Shown in pieces: positions 8,104 to 17,215 of a stretch of DNA of 64,000 nucleotides. Source of the DNA: Planctomycetaceae bacterium. GTDB lineage: Bacteria > Planctomycetota > Planctomycetia > Planctomycetales > Planctomycetaceae. The position numbers and the translations under genes were made by a program. Under the pieces are notes generated by a model. It was given only the letters and a program-made list of their open reading frames with translations. It was not told the origin of the DNA and ran no database searches. The stretch lies in NCBI GenBank assembly GCA_020426505.1, contig JAGQPX010000067.1:1-64000 (forward strand), read 5' to 3'. The first letter of the stretch is position 1. Each line of letters opens with the position of its first letter.

Positions 8104-9390
8104 ATGCAACGCCAACCGATCAACAAATCACATTCCCGTCGCGGGTCGCTGTACATCAGCGTGATGGTGGTCTCCGTCATCGTGTCACTCGTGGCAGTGT
8201 CATCGCTGCACATCGCGCGGCTGTCGCTGGACATCAGTCAGGCGTCCGACGATCAAGTCATCGCTGAGCAGATGGCCCGCTCGGCTGTCGAGTTTGCTGT
8301 CAATCGCATCAACAGCGACGGCAGCTGGAGGACGACTTACACCAACGACACGGAGACACCCGTCGGCGGCTACACGATCGGCGACGGCAACTTCACGTTC
8401 AAACTGGTTGATCCCGATGGTGACCTGTCGGATGACGATGCGGACGGCGTCTGGCTCTCGGGCATCGGTCAAGCGGGAGATGCACGCTTCGTCGAGACGG
8501 TGTTCCTGCAACCGACGGGGCAGCCGCTGAGTTGTCTGGAGCCCGCCTTCCATTGTGGAGGCAACATCACCGCCAGCTCGACGGTCAACCTCACGACCAA
8601 TCAGGACATCAGTTCCAACGGCAACATTACCGCGACAGCCACCGGCTCGAGTGTCGAAGGGGATGCCGAGGCCGTGGGCACGATCGACGGCAACATCACC
8701 GGAAGCTCGACCACGATCACGGCTCGCAGGATGCCCAGCGACACGGCTTTCGAGTACTACCTCGCCAATGGAACCTGGATCGATGCAAGCGTGTTGCCGT
8801 CCGGAGTTCTGGGAACCAAGGCGCTTGAAGAAGTCGTCCTGAGTCCGTCGTCAAATCCGTTCGGGACTCAAACGAACGCCGAAGGCATCTATGTGATCGA
8901 CTGTGCCGGTTTTGGATTGTCCGTATGTAACCTGCGGATCTGCGGCACGGTGGTGATCGTCAATCCAGAATCAGTCTGTGGACTGGCAAGGTCCATCTAT
9001 GGCAAGGCGTTTGTCCCCAATTACCCCGTGTTGATGGTACAGGGCGACTTCTTATGCCAGATGACGACAAGCCCTCTGGAGGAAAGCACGTTTGCAGTGA
9101 ACTTCAATCCGGTCGGCTCACCGTATGAAGGTTCTGAGGATTCCGACATGGTGGATGTCTACCCCTCTCGCATTGAAGGCCTCGTCTACGTCTCTGGAGA
9201 ATTCAACTTCGTCGCTGACGCTCAGGACTCTGACTTCGATGGCTGCGTCATTTGTGGCTCCAGTCGCATGAATTCGGACGCCGAGTTCCTCTACCGGTCG
9301 ACCTTTTACGACTACCCGCCCCCCGGCTTCGCCTCCGGTAATCCGATGCGCATCGCCCCCGGCACTTGGCACCGCACGAGCATACCGTAG
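8104..9390 (+). CDS. PilX/GspK-like pilus-associated protein
   Basis: 428 residues from the ATG at 8104; a longer frame would start inside the palindromic element. The N-terminus has a leader ending RRG, then a hydrophobic helix (SLYISVMVVSVIVSLVAVSS) with no Glu at +5, the usual pattern of GspK and PilX pseudopilins, which cap the filament tip. After DDQVIAEQMARSAVEFAVNRI (typical of PilX) comes a beta-rich, Thr/Ser/Asn-Gly-rich region (about 160-240) and a Cys-rich part with about nine cysteines that could form disulfides. It is the last gene of the pseudopilin set. Confidence 0.7.
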   Translation: MQRQPINKSHSRRGSLYISVMVVSVIVSLVAVSSLHIARLSLDISQASDDQVIAEQMARSAVEFAVNRINSDGSWRTTYTNDTETPVGGYTIGDGNFTFKLVDPDGDLSDDDADGVWLSGIGQAGDARFVETVFLQPTGQPLSCLEPAFHCGGNITASSTVNLTTNQDISSNGNITATATGSSVEGDAEAVGTIDGNITGSSTTITARRMPSDTAFEYYLANGTWIDASVLPSGVLGTKALEEVVLSPSSNPFGTQTNAEGIYVIDCAGFGLSVCNLRICGTVVIVNPESVCGLARSIYGKAFVPNYPVLMVQGDFLCQMTTSPLEESTFAVNFNPVGSPYEGSEDSDMVDVYPSRIEGLVYVSGEFNFVADAQDSDFDGCVICGSSRMNSDAEFLYRSTFYDYPPPGFASGNPMRIAPGTWHRTSIP

Positions 9391-9468
9391 CGAAACGCGG
9401 CAAGTGGGGACTTCGATTCTCTGCCTCATCGGCGTGAAACGTTTGGACTCCGACGACGACTCACCTCA

Positions 9469-9488
9469 ATGTTGCAATTCGGCAACAT
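9469..9488. repeat. Short stem-loop
   Basis: A 7-bp perfect stem (ATGTTGC / GCAACAT) with a 6-nt loop lies 78 bp downstream of the PilX/GspK-like gene. No T-run follows, so a classical intrinsic terminator is not shown. Confidence 0.4.
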
Positions 9489-9658
9489 GCTGATGACGTG
9501 ACGCCACATTGAACTTTAGAGGTTCATGTCTCTCAAATGCTTCGAGGACTCGCTAAGTCCGTGATAACGCACGAGATTGACCAGTTGCGCCGTTCACTTG
9601 TCGAATTCGGTATCCGGCTTGCACCTCTCAGCACGTACCCCCACCCTGCCCGTCACCG

Positions 9659-10615
9659 GTGCGTGCCCTCATGTCGATTCTCCTGCGCCTCAGTCTGTTT
9701 GCGATGATGTGGCCGCTTTCGTCCGCAGAGGCGGAGGTCATCTCGATCCCTCAGGACGCAGATGTCTCGCCAGAAGAATACGTATCAGTCTACTTGAATG
9801 ACGGTCACATCGCCTGCGGTCATGTGGACGAGCGGACGGACGGACAGCGATTGTGGCTCCGCGTTGATGCCCCGTGGATGATGTTGATCAGCGGCTATCG
9901 CTGGGAGCGAGTGCAGAGAGTTGTTGCGACCGACCCACCGCAGCGAACGGAGCCAATTCCTCTGCCACCGCTACCGGACATGTCCCCCTTGCCGGAACCC
10001 GAACTACACCGGTTCCCTGAAGTTCCGCTCAGCCGCCTGCCACAGAATCTGAACGAGTCCAGGTATACTCCTTCAGCATCGTCGGTGCGGATTCATGAGT
10101 GGAGCGACGAAGACACACGTTCTCTCTCATCCTTGCACATCGAAGCGACTCTCGCCAACTGGGACCGCGATGCAGCAACAGACGGACTCCGCGTGCGGGT
10201 AATCCCGACAAACACCGATGGACTCCCGGTCCGTGTGCGCGGCACCATCGACTTCGAACTGGTTGGCGAACGACATCACACCAATCAAAGTCATCGCCTC
10301 CGTGACGATGTGGCCTTCCCCACGCTCGGTCGCTGGAGTATGAAGATTGAGCCAGACGACGCCGACACCTGGGGCACCGTTGTCAATCTCCCATTTCGCA
10401 ACTTTCATCCGCAGACCGATCTCGACATTGATGCACAAGGGTTGCTGACCGCACGACTGCGCGTCCCACGCGTCGGGACATTCGAGGCTACCGATGCCTG
10501 GGTGGCCCTGCGTCCCGTCAATCGCTTGCGTGACGATTACCAACTTCAAAACGGTCGCAGGTACATCAGCCCTGAACAACGTCCTCGCACAGTTCGGTCG
10601 TTCAGCAGCAAGTAA
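9659..10615 (+). CDS. Secreted protein of unknown function
   Basis: 318 residues (GTG at 9659; the ATG at 9671 is equally possible). A signal peptide covers about residues 1-25 (LLRLSLFAMMWPLSSAEAE). Residues 35-85 form a small beta domain that starts like an SH3/LSM-type fold (VSVYLNDGHIACGHVDE). A Pro-rich linker follows (about 98-125), then a beta-sandwich-like C-terminal domain (about 150-290). I do not recognise the family. It lies alone between the pseudopilin set and the type I secretion genes, so a link with either is open. Confidence 0.7.
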   Translation: MRALMSILLRLSLFAMMWPLSSAEAEVISIPQDADVSPEEYVSVYLNDGHIACGHVDERTDGQRLWLRVDAPWMMLISGYRWERVQRVVATDPPQRTEPIPLPPLPDMSPLPEPELHRFPEVPLSRLPQNLNESRYTPSASSVRIHEWSDEDTRSLSSLHIEATLANWDRDAATDGLRVRVIPTNTDGLPVRVRGTIDFELVGERHHTNQSHRLRDDVAFPTLGRWSMKIEPDDADTWGTVVNLPFRNFHPQTDLDIDAQGLLTARLRVPRVGTFEATDAWVALRPVNRLRDDYQLQNGRRYISPEQRPRTVRSFSSK

Positions 10616-10837
10616 ACAATCACACGACACGATCAAGTTGTCCGTCAAGAAACAATGTCGACAGCATCGTCGTTGGTGATGCCGCGGTCCAACTTTACGG
10701 CGGAGATTACCTGACCTGCGCTTCCTTCATAAGCACTGATACATCCTTTTGAGGTATCCCACATGCATTCTGCTTTACGAGGTGTCGCCGATACTTTGGT
10801 CGGTGCTGCATCCGCTCATCACGATGGAGAGTGATGG

Positions 10838-12481
10838 TTACTGGATGCGATCCTGCGCGAGGGCAGCTCGATAGTCAGCCCTGGCGAGGTAGTAGAGCAG
10901 GAGGGCGTCGACCGCTTTGGTCGCTGACTCGGCGGCGTACTGTTCTCGCAGGGTCACCTTTAACAGGTCTGAGGCACCCTCTTCAAAATTGCGGCGCTCG
11001 CGGCGGGCAAGTTCCTCAGCATACTCGACAGCCAGACGTGCCTGTTCGACCTGTTCGTGGGCGGAGATCAGTCCGGCGTAGGCGGATTGGACGTCGGCGA
11101 CGATCTTGTCTTCCGTCAGGCGACGCTTGGCGTTGAGCTGGGCGATCTTCCCCTGGACTGCCTGGATCTTGCCCTGGGCTTTGCGACGCTGAAGAGGCAC
11201 GTCGAGGAAGAGTGAGGCGTCCAGTTCAAACTGACCTTTGTCATTCTTAGAACTCGTGGGGAGGCCGGTGTCCTGTGAGGCAGCGACAACGGCGTCGAGC
11301 GTGGGCTTGAGATCGTTCTGCGCTTCAGCGTAGTCGACATTGAGTTGCCGTTGCAGGAGGTTCAGGACGCTCACCTCCGGACGTTGTGAGAGTGCGAGCT
11401 GAATGTCCGTGCAGACATCTTCCGGCCACACGGGGACCGGTTCCGGGAAGGTCGGCAGCCATGCCGGATCGGGGACCAGCGGGCATCCATCGGGACGACG
11501 ATAATAGAGCGAGAGTTTGACAGCCTTTTGCTGGAGTTTGCGGACGGCGTCGGCCCGTTTGCCGCGTCGCTCAGCGACAAGACGAAGGTTGTCCGTCAGT
11601 TCCGGCGGATCGAGCAGGTTCTCTTCGACTTGCCGTTTGATGCGCTGTGTGCGTGACTCGGCCAAGTCGAGGACTCGATCTGCAATCCGCAGGTTCTCGC
11701 CGGCCGCGACCCATTCCCAGTAGACGTAACTTGCCTCCTGAACAAAGCCGATCAACTGTGCCTGGATGTCCGGTTCGACCAGTGCCTGACCGTAAGACGT
11801 TCGCCAGAGCTCGGCACGGCGGGCGTCAATGTCGCGGTCTCTCGCGAGGGGCGTTCGGAAACCGGCTTTGAACTCTCCGCCGCCGTTGGTCTGGCGTTCC
11901 TGGTACCACGGCTCGAAGTCGCCTCGCCCGATGCGGTAGCCGCCGAAGACCTCGCTGCCATCGAAGAGGGGTTGAACGAGTCCGACACTCTGCCGGTACG
12001 TCTGATAGAAGCCGGTGGGGCCGTTCTCGCTGGCGGCCTTCAGCTTCAAGTCGAAGTTGCCGTGAGCGGAGAGATGCTGACCGGCTGCGATATTCCGACC
12101 GTAGAGCGCGGACTCCAATAATGGGTAACTTTCGTAGACCGATCCGATGACAGCGTCGAGCGAGAGGCTGTCGATTGACTGGAGTGGGTCGCCGACATCG
12201 TCCAGCGACGGTGTCAATTCAGGGCCCTGCACCTCCGGCGTGTTCGCACTTGTGCGGTCGTCGCTCTCATCGAGTGTGTCGAACCCGACCGGAGTGATTG
12301 ACTCTTCGGGTGGGGCAACTGCAGCGGGTTCCTCATCAGCCACTGTAACGGTCAGGTCGGAGTCGGACGTCTGGGCGATCTCCTCGGGCTGATGGGACCG
12401 AGTCTCTGAGACCTCACGCCCAGACGTCGCGCAGCCGACGACGATCAGCAGGATCGCGAGTGAGACTCTCATCCTCAGCAT
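10838..12481 (-). CDS. TolC-like outer membrane efflux/secretion lipoprotein
   Basis: 547 residues from the ATG at 12481. The N-terminus is a lipoprotein signal ending VVGC (Cys17). The mature part starts with a long acidic, low-complexity linker (to about 120), then the paired outer membrane efflux protein domains with long amphipathic helices (SLDAVIGSVYESYPLLESAL near 130; RQLNVDYAEAQNDLKPTLDAVV near 385). Proteins of this type form trimeric outer membrane exit ducts. It is the last gene of the exporter-adaptor-duct trio on this strand, 216 bp after the HlyD-like gene; that gap shows no other gene. Confidence 0.85.
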   Translation of the reverse strand: MLRMRVSLAILLIVVGCATSGREVSETRSHQPEEIAQTSDSDLTVTVADEEPAAVAPPEESITPVGFDTLDESDDRTSANTPEVQGPELTPSLDDVGDPLQSIDSLSLDAVIGSVYESYPLLESALYGRNIAAGQHLSAHGNFDLKLKAASENGPTGFYQTYRQSVGLVQPLFDGSEVFGGYRIGRGDFEPWYQERQTNGGGEFKAGFRTPLARDRDIDARRAELWRTSYGQALVEPDIQAQLIGFVQEASYVYWEWVAAGENLRIADRVLDLAESRTQRIKRQVEENLLDPPELTDNLRLVAERRGKRADAVRKLQQKAVKLSLYYRRPDGCPLVPDPAWLPTFPEPVPVWPEDVCTDIQLALSQRPEVSVLNLLQRQLNVDYAEAQNDLKPTLDAVVAASQDTGLPTSSKNDKGQFELDASLFLDVPLQRRKAQGKIQAVQGKIAQLNAKRRLTEDKIVADVQSAYAGLISAHEQVEQARLAVEYAEELARRERRNFEEGASDLLKVTLREQYAAESATKAVDALLLYYLARADYRAALAQDRIQ

Positions 12482-12697
12482 GTCGTTGGGCCTTCCCTGG
12501 CACCAGATCTCGAAAGGACTCGACGAAGCCATCTGCGCAATGGCTCATTCGATTCTTCTCTGTAGTCTTCGACGCTCTCGATCGAATCAGTACAACACAA
12601 ACGGCTGCTCATCGTCGGACTTCACCGACCAACCGTTGCTACGCAGACGTTTGTGCAGAGGCGGAATGACCGTCTTAATCGGCCTCGTTCATGGGAG

Positions 12698-14182
12698 CTA
12701 CTTCGGCAGCTTCGGCGGCTTGCTTTTGCTTCCCTTTTCGGAAGAACCGTCAATGTCGACCACGGGAGGGAAGCCGTTCAGCTGACGCCAGACCTCGAAC
12801 CAGAGCGGGACCCTATTCAAGAGCACCCACCCATTGGCCCGCACTCCCTGTCGGAGAAACCGCTCGTCGGGCCAGGAGTTGTCTTTCAGGTCCGGGCGGA
12901 TCAGCACACGGAACTTTCCTTTGCCGTTGTCAGTCGCATCGACGGACACGATCTCACCACCAAAGGTCCCGACAGCGACCGATGGCCATCCCGCGAATTG
13001 CACCGCTGGCCAGCCTTCAAACTGCAAACGTACATGCCGTCCCGGCTCGACGAGCGGGGCGTCGTTGCCGTCGAGTTGCAACTGGACGGAGCGGTCCTTG
13101 GTTTCGGGGACGATGGTGCAGACCGGATCGCCCTTCTTGAGGACGGCTGTCCCCAAGTTGGGAGTGATCTGTACGACGATCCCGTCGAACGGTGCTTCAA
13201 TCATCTGACTCTGCTGGCGGGCGACCTTGACCTGCATGTCGAGAAGATCCTTGCGGACCTTATTGAGCTCCTGCTCAGCTTTGGCGACATCGCCTTCCGC
13301 CTTGGCGACATTTCCATTTGCCTTCCGCACCTCGGCTTGGGCATAGTCGATATCGACCTGGGCCTTGTCAGTCTTGGCAATCCGATCGCGTTCCTTGCCT
13401 TCGAGTTCAGACCGGGCCGATGCGACGTAGGCCTCTGCGCGGTTGACCTTGGCCCTGGCTTCAATGAGTTTGCGTTCGACTTCCTGAAGTTTTTGCAGAG
13501 AGAGATTGCCTTCGTCCTGCAGTTTCTTGGTCCGTTCAAATTCAGCCTCCAGCTGCGGGACAGCCGCTTTGTATTCCAGCAGCTGTTGCTCTTCCGCGCT
13601 CACCTTCTTTTCCGCCATCTCGACGTAGGCATTCTGTGCAGCGATCGTTTCACGTTTCACTGACTGGTAAGCTTCGACCTGCGCTTCATACAACTCAATA
13701 ATCGTCTTGGCCACTTCAAGGGCGCTTCGACTGGCCGTCAGCTGTTGCTCGGCTGCAGTGACAGCCTGTTCCGACTGGGCAAGTTGCTGGTTGAGCCGGT
13801 CCGCGTATCGCTCGTCCAGGTCTCGGATCTCTGCGAGAAAGTCCCCCTTCTTGACCCTCGAATTCTCAACGATCCCGTCGCCCCAACGGACGATCCGCCC
13901 CTCAATGGTTGCCTCAATGACCTGAGGACGCTGTCCCGGTGCATAGGCAAGCACACTTCCGGATCCGGTCACCGATTGCTGCCAGGGGGCAAATGCCATC
14001 AGGATGATTGACAACAACATCCCTGCGAAGAGCCACTTCGCGATGCTCCGCGCGATGCGTGACGAACGGGCCAATCGGAGCGCAGGCATGACCGACTCGC
14101 TGTATGCGACCGGCACAAGCATGGTCCGCCGGCGTTCCGGCAACTCGACTTCGGGTTCCTGCTTGAGAGGATCAACCGGCAT
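12698..14182 (-). CDS. HlyD-family periplasmic adaptor (membrane fusion protein)
   Basis: 494 residues. One N-terminal membrane segment (about 47-65, AKWLFAGMLLSIILMAFAPW) is followed by a lipoyl/barrel-sandwich half (GSVLAYAPGQRPQVIEATIEG, GDFLAEI). Then come very long coiled-coil helices (about 130-320, rich in Glu, Lys, Ala and Gln), the second lipoyl half (IEAPFDGIVVQITPNLGTAV) and a beta-barrel domain. It would bridge the ABC exporter and the TolC-like duct. The ATG overlaps the exporter gene by 11 nt and has a GAGGTG ribosome binding site inside it. The Pro/Lys-rich C-terminus is not conserved in the family. Confidence 0.9.
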   Translation of the reverse strand: MPVDPLKQEPEVELPERRRTMLVPVAYSESVMPALRLARSSRIARSIAKWLFAGMLLSIILMAFAPWQQSVTGSGSVLAYAPGQRPQVIEATIEGRIVRWGDGIVENSRVKKGDFLAEIRDLDERYADRLNQQLAQSEQAVTAAEQQLTASRSALEVAKTIIELYEAQVEAYQSVKRETIAAQNAYVEMAEKKVSAEEQQLLEYKAAVPQLEAEFERTKKLQDEGNLSLQKLQEVERKLIEARAKVNRAEAYVASARSELEGKERDRIAKTDKAQVDIDYAQAEVRKANGNVAKAEGDVAKAEQELNKVRKDLLDMQVKVARQQSQMIEAPFDGIVVQITPNLGTAVLKKGDPVCTIVPETKDRSVQLQLDGNDAPLVEPGRHVRLQFEGWPAVQFAGWPSVAVGTFGGEIVSVDATDNGKGKFRVLIRPDLKDNSWPDERFLRQGVRANGWVLLNRVPLWFEVWRQLNGFPPVVDIDGSSEKGSKSKPPKLPK

Positions 14183-16361
14183 GCATCACCTCTTGTTTCG
14201 CAGCGACGTTTCCATTCTCAATGTCAACACGACGCAAGTCATACGAGTTGATAGAATCACGTCCGGAAATCAGAACGAGAGTCCATGGTTGTTCCTGATC
14301 GGTTAAGAGCGTCATCAGTGATTGGACCTCGTCGTCGGGGAGTGCGTCCAACATCCCGTCGATAAGCAGGAGACGAGGACGACTGACGATCGCCCGAGCC
14401 AGCATCAGCTTGCGAGTCTGATTGGCGGTTAAAGGATATCCGCGATCGACCAGAATCGTCTCAAGTCCGTCAGGCAAATGCAGAATGGCATCCAGCAGCC
14501 CGATCTTGTGCAGCGCCGCGCGCACGTCATGAGTCGAGACGTTGGGACGTTCGAGATGCACATTCTCCAGAACCGTTCCTTTGAAGATCTCGACATCACG
14601 AACCAATGCGACGTTTCGTCGAAGTGCATCGGGACGCAGGTCTCGCGGCGCAATGCCTTCAATAGTGACGTGCCCATCTGACGGCATCCGGGAACCGTAC
14701 AGCAGATCGAGCAGGTGGCTCTTGCCGCTGCCGCTGGGACCGGTGAGCACGACCCGGTCGCCCGTAGGGATCTCCAATTGAACATTGTCCAGGACAGACT
14801 GTCCGCTGACGGAATTGTAGCAGACATGGTTCAAAGTCACGTGGACCGGACCGCTTCCGGGGAGTGTGAGCAAGCCGTCCTGTCGCTCCATCGGTAGATC
14901 GAAGAGCACGCCGAGCTTGTCGACGGCTGCCATCAGATCGTAGTAGCTTTCCAGATGCTTGCCGAACTTGGCGAATGAACCGACGATGACCGTCACGATC
15001 AGCTCAGCTGCGACCAGCTGTCCGAGTGTGAGCTGACCTGTGATCACGAGCCAGCCGCCAAGTCCCAGGAGCACCGTGCTGGCAACCGCCTGGAGGCCCA
15101 GCGCAAAGATGATCTGTCTCATCAGCACGCGGAAATGTTTCTTGCGAGCCGTCAGGTACTCGTAAATCAGTCGGTCAGCACGGTCGAGAGCAAACTCGGG
15201 AGCGCCGTTGTGCCGGAAGGCGACCGGACAACCGACGAGGTCTTCCAGCCACGCAGCCATCTGGTATTTGGTCTTGGACTCTTTCACGCTCGTGTCAACG
15301 GCACCACGACCCAGGACCAGGATGACGAACACAATGAGCGCGAGGAGAACGACGTCAAACCCGAGAAGCCAGGGGTGATAGAATGCCAGCACCGCCATAC
15401 CAATCATGGCGGTCAGCACCAATGAGATCCCGTCGAGCAACAATTGAGCCGTCACCTTCTGCACCGTCACCACATCGAAGAACCGGTTGACCAGTTCGCG
15501 GCCGTTCTCGTGATCCAATGCCTCCACTTCCGTTCGCGGAAGTCGATAAGCCAGGTCGGCTGCAACTCGCGCAAAGAGCCTGCGCTGCATGATTTCGACC
15601 ACGTACGTCTGCAACGCCCGCAGCGCTGCCGAGAACGAGAGGAATGCGAGCAGCATCAAGGCCAGGATGACGACCGGTTGCAACAGACGTCCGAAAGCGA
15701 CTGTGTTGACCAACGTTTCAACGGCAAGAGGGGTCGCCAAAGCCAGCACGCCCGTGACGAGTGAGAAGATGACGATCATCCACAAGTCACTCGCCTCGGG
15801 CTTCAGTAATTCCGTCAGGCGACCGAGTGGCGTCTGCTCTTCCTGGTCCAGATGGAGCTGTTCAGTCCCGGTCAGGCTCGGCTCAATGACCAGACATCGA
15901 GCCATCGCGTCGCGGCGGGGAATCTCCAGCATTTTCCGAAGTCGACGAGTCGTGACAGAAACACGCTGTCGATCTCGCAGCGGACGCAGCACTCGCAACC
16001 TGCGACCGCGTCCGACGGTGATCGCCTTCCACCGGCGTTCCTCTCCCACACGAGTGATGAGCCTGGCCCCCTCGCGAGCCACTTCAACCAGTTGATCGAA
16101 CGTGCAATCGACAATCTTGCACTTCATCCCCAAGCTGCGGCCTGCCTCGACCAACCACTTCCACCAACGGTCTTCCGATCCAGGCGGCCATGCCGCTGAC
16201 GCCTCCTCAAGCGCACGGCGAATCCGCACACGATCCGCCGGCTGCCCGGACTCGACCGCCAGTTGCTCAAACAACCACGCCGCCGCTTCCAGATCGCTTT
16301 TGACGGACTGTGCCGTTGCAGGATCGGAGGGTTGCATCGAGTTGTCTGCCTTCGTGGTCAT
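14172..16361 (-). CDS. ABC exporter of the type I secretion kind with degenerate nucleotide-binding domain
   Basis: 729 residues. Residues 1-170 resemble the C39-like N-terminal domain of bacteriocin/hemolysin exporters, without a recognisable catalytic Cys. The membrane domain follows (about 192-465). The ATPase domain keeps Walker A GPSGSGKS (541-548) and the Walker B Asp668, but the other sites are changed: Q-loop Gln is Arg588, LSGGQ reads LTANQ (644-648), the catalytic Glu is Gly669 and the H-loop His is Gly700. It may bind ATP yet hydrolyse it poorly, or pair with another ATPase. It is in an operon with the HlyD-like and TolC-like genes. Confidence 0.85.
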   Translation of the reverse strand: MTTKADNSMQPSDPATAQSVKSDLEAAAWLFEQLAVESGQPADRVRIRRALEEASAAWPPGSEDRWWKWLVEAGRSLGMKCKIVDCTFDQLVEVAREGARLITRVGEERRWKAITVGRGRRLRVLRPLRDRQRVSVTTRRLRKMLEIPRRDAMARCLVIEPSLTGTEQLHLDQEEQTPLGRLTELLKPEASDLWMIVIFSLVTGVLALATPLAVETLVNTVAFGRLLQPVVILALMLLAFLSFSAALRALQTYVVEIMQRRLFARVAADLAYRLPRTEVEALDHENGRELVNRFFDVVTVQKVTAQLLLDGISLVLTAMIGMAVLAFYHPWLLGFDVVLLALIVFVILVLGRGAVDTSVKESKTKYQMAAWLEDLVGCPVAFRHNGAPEFALDRADRLIYEYLTARKKHFRVLMRQIIFALGLQAVASTVLLGLGGWLVITGQLTLGQLVAAELIVTVIVGSFAKFGKHLESYYDLMAAVDKLGVLFDLPMERQDGLLTLPGSGPVHVTLNHVCYNSVSGQSVLDNVQLEIPTGDRVVLTGPSGSGKSHLLDLLYGSRMPSDGHVTIEGIAPRDLRPDALRRNVALVRDVEIFKGTVLENVHLERPNVSTHDVRAALHKIGLLDAILHLPDGLETILVDRGYPLTANQTRKLMLARAIVSRPRLLLIDGMLDALPDDEVQSLMTLLTDQEQPWTLVLISGRDSINSYDLRRVDIENGNVAAKQEVMHAG

Positions 16362-16379
16362 TCGTTTCGTCTGGTCTGA

Positions 16380-16973
16380 TCAATTGAACACATTTGATCT
16401 GGGCGAGCAGCATCGACTGATTGCTTGAGTCGCTTCGAGTGCATCCACTCTCTGTTTCTCGGCAGATTGTAGTCGATCAGTCCAGTGATCGTCGAACCGT
16501 CCGTCGAGCTGTGTGATATCCAACCTGGAACCCTCAGGGATTGTGAGTAACCATCCTGACGTCGCAAGAGCCGCGTGCAGAGTGACATTCATGGATCGCG
16601 CGTGCAGGACAGGCATGTCGTGGGATGTTGAATGCTCAATCACGACAAGCCCATCCGGTTTCGCGTGATGAGCTTCGATGTGGTCGGCTCGCTCTGCGAG
16701 AAGTTGCTGTCGCTCGTGCAGGTGCAGGCCTGTTTGGGGGAGTGTTCCTGATCCGCCCATCACCCGGGAGTGTGATGGCGACCTTGGCCTGAGAAAATCC
16801 GCCGAGGTCGCTTGGAGATGCAGAAAGGCGTCGTCACGGCACTTCGACCGGCCGAGAGCGTGCGAAGTCCAAGTCATTGCTGAGCGGATGGGGGACGAGC
16901 TCTTTGCCGAAGAGCCACAGCTCTTCGGCCTTTCCGAGGTTCCCAAGGAAAAAAGCCATCTCGATTCGTTCAA
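16380..16973 (-). pseudogene. Possible decayed gene upstream of the type I secretion operon
   Basis: One open frame (197 codons from a TTG) ends 18 nt before the exporter gene. Its last 110 residues look protein-like (ERADHIEAHHAKPDGLVVIE, SGWLLTIPEGSRLDI). In the first half the protein-like stretches alternate between two frames: an ATG at 16959 opens MAFFLGNLGKAEELWLFGKE in the other frame, which stops at 16834. Further on, SQAKVAITLPGDGRIRNTPP is again in that second frame. A run of six T near 16953 could be one slip site. I read this as a gene with several frameshifts, but a short hypothetical gene in one frame is also possible. Family unknown. Confidence 0.35.
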
Positions 16974-17215
16974 GCAATCAGGCCTTCTGCGTGACGAATG
17001 AGATCGTCGGATGAATTCAGGGTTTCCATCAATGGCTGATGCGTCGAAGTCTGGCGTAAACGGATTGTCCGCTCATCATGGCAAGGGATGATGCCAGATC
17101 ACTGCGCATCAGCATCCGGAATTCGTTTGAGGCGATGCGCTCGCAGACGCGCAATGCGTGCGTCCATCGTCTATCGTGTTCCCATCGTCTCTTGCACTTC
17201 CCAAGGCCGGTACCG

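Noticed and set aside
12653-13663. Plus-strand open frame (336 codons) over the HlyD-like gene
   Set aside because: Antisense to a clear coiled-coil adaptor; its Phe/Leu/Asp-rich repeats are the complement of Glu/Lys/Gln codons.
13651-13665. parS-like GTTTCACGTTTCAC
   Set aside because: It has two direct half-sites, not a palindrome, and mismatches the second arm.
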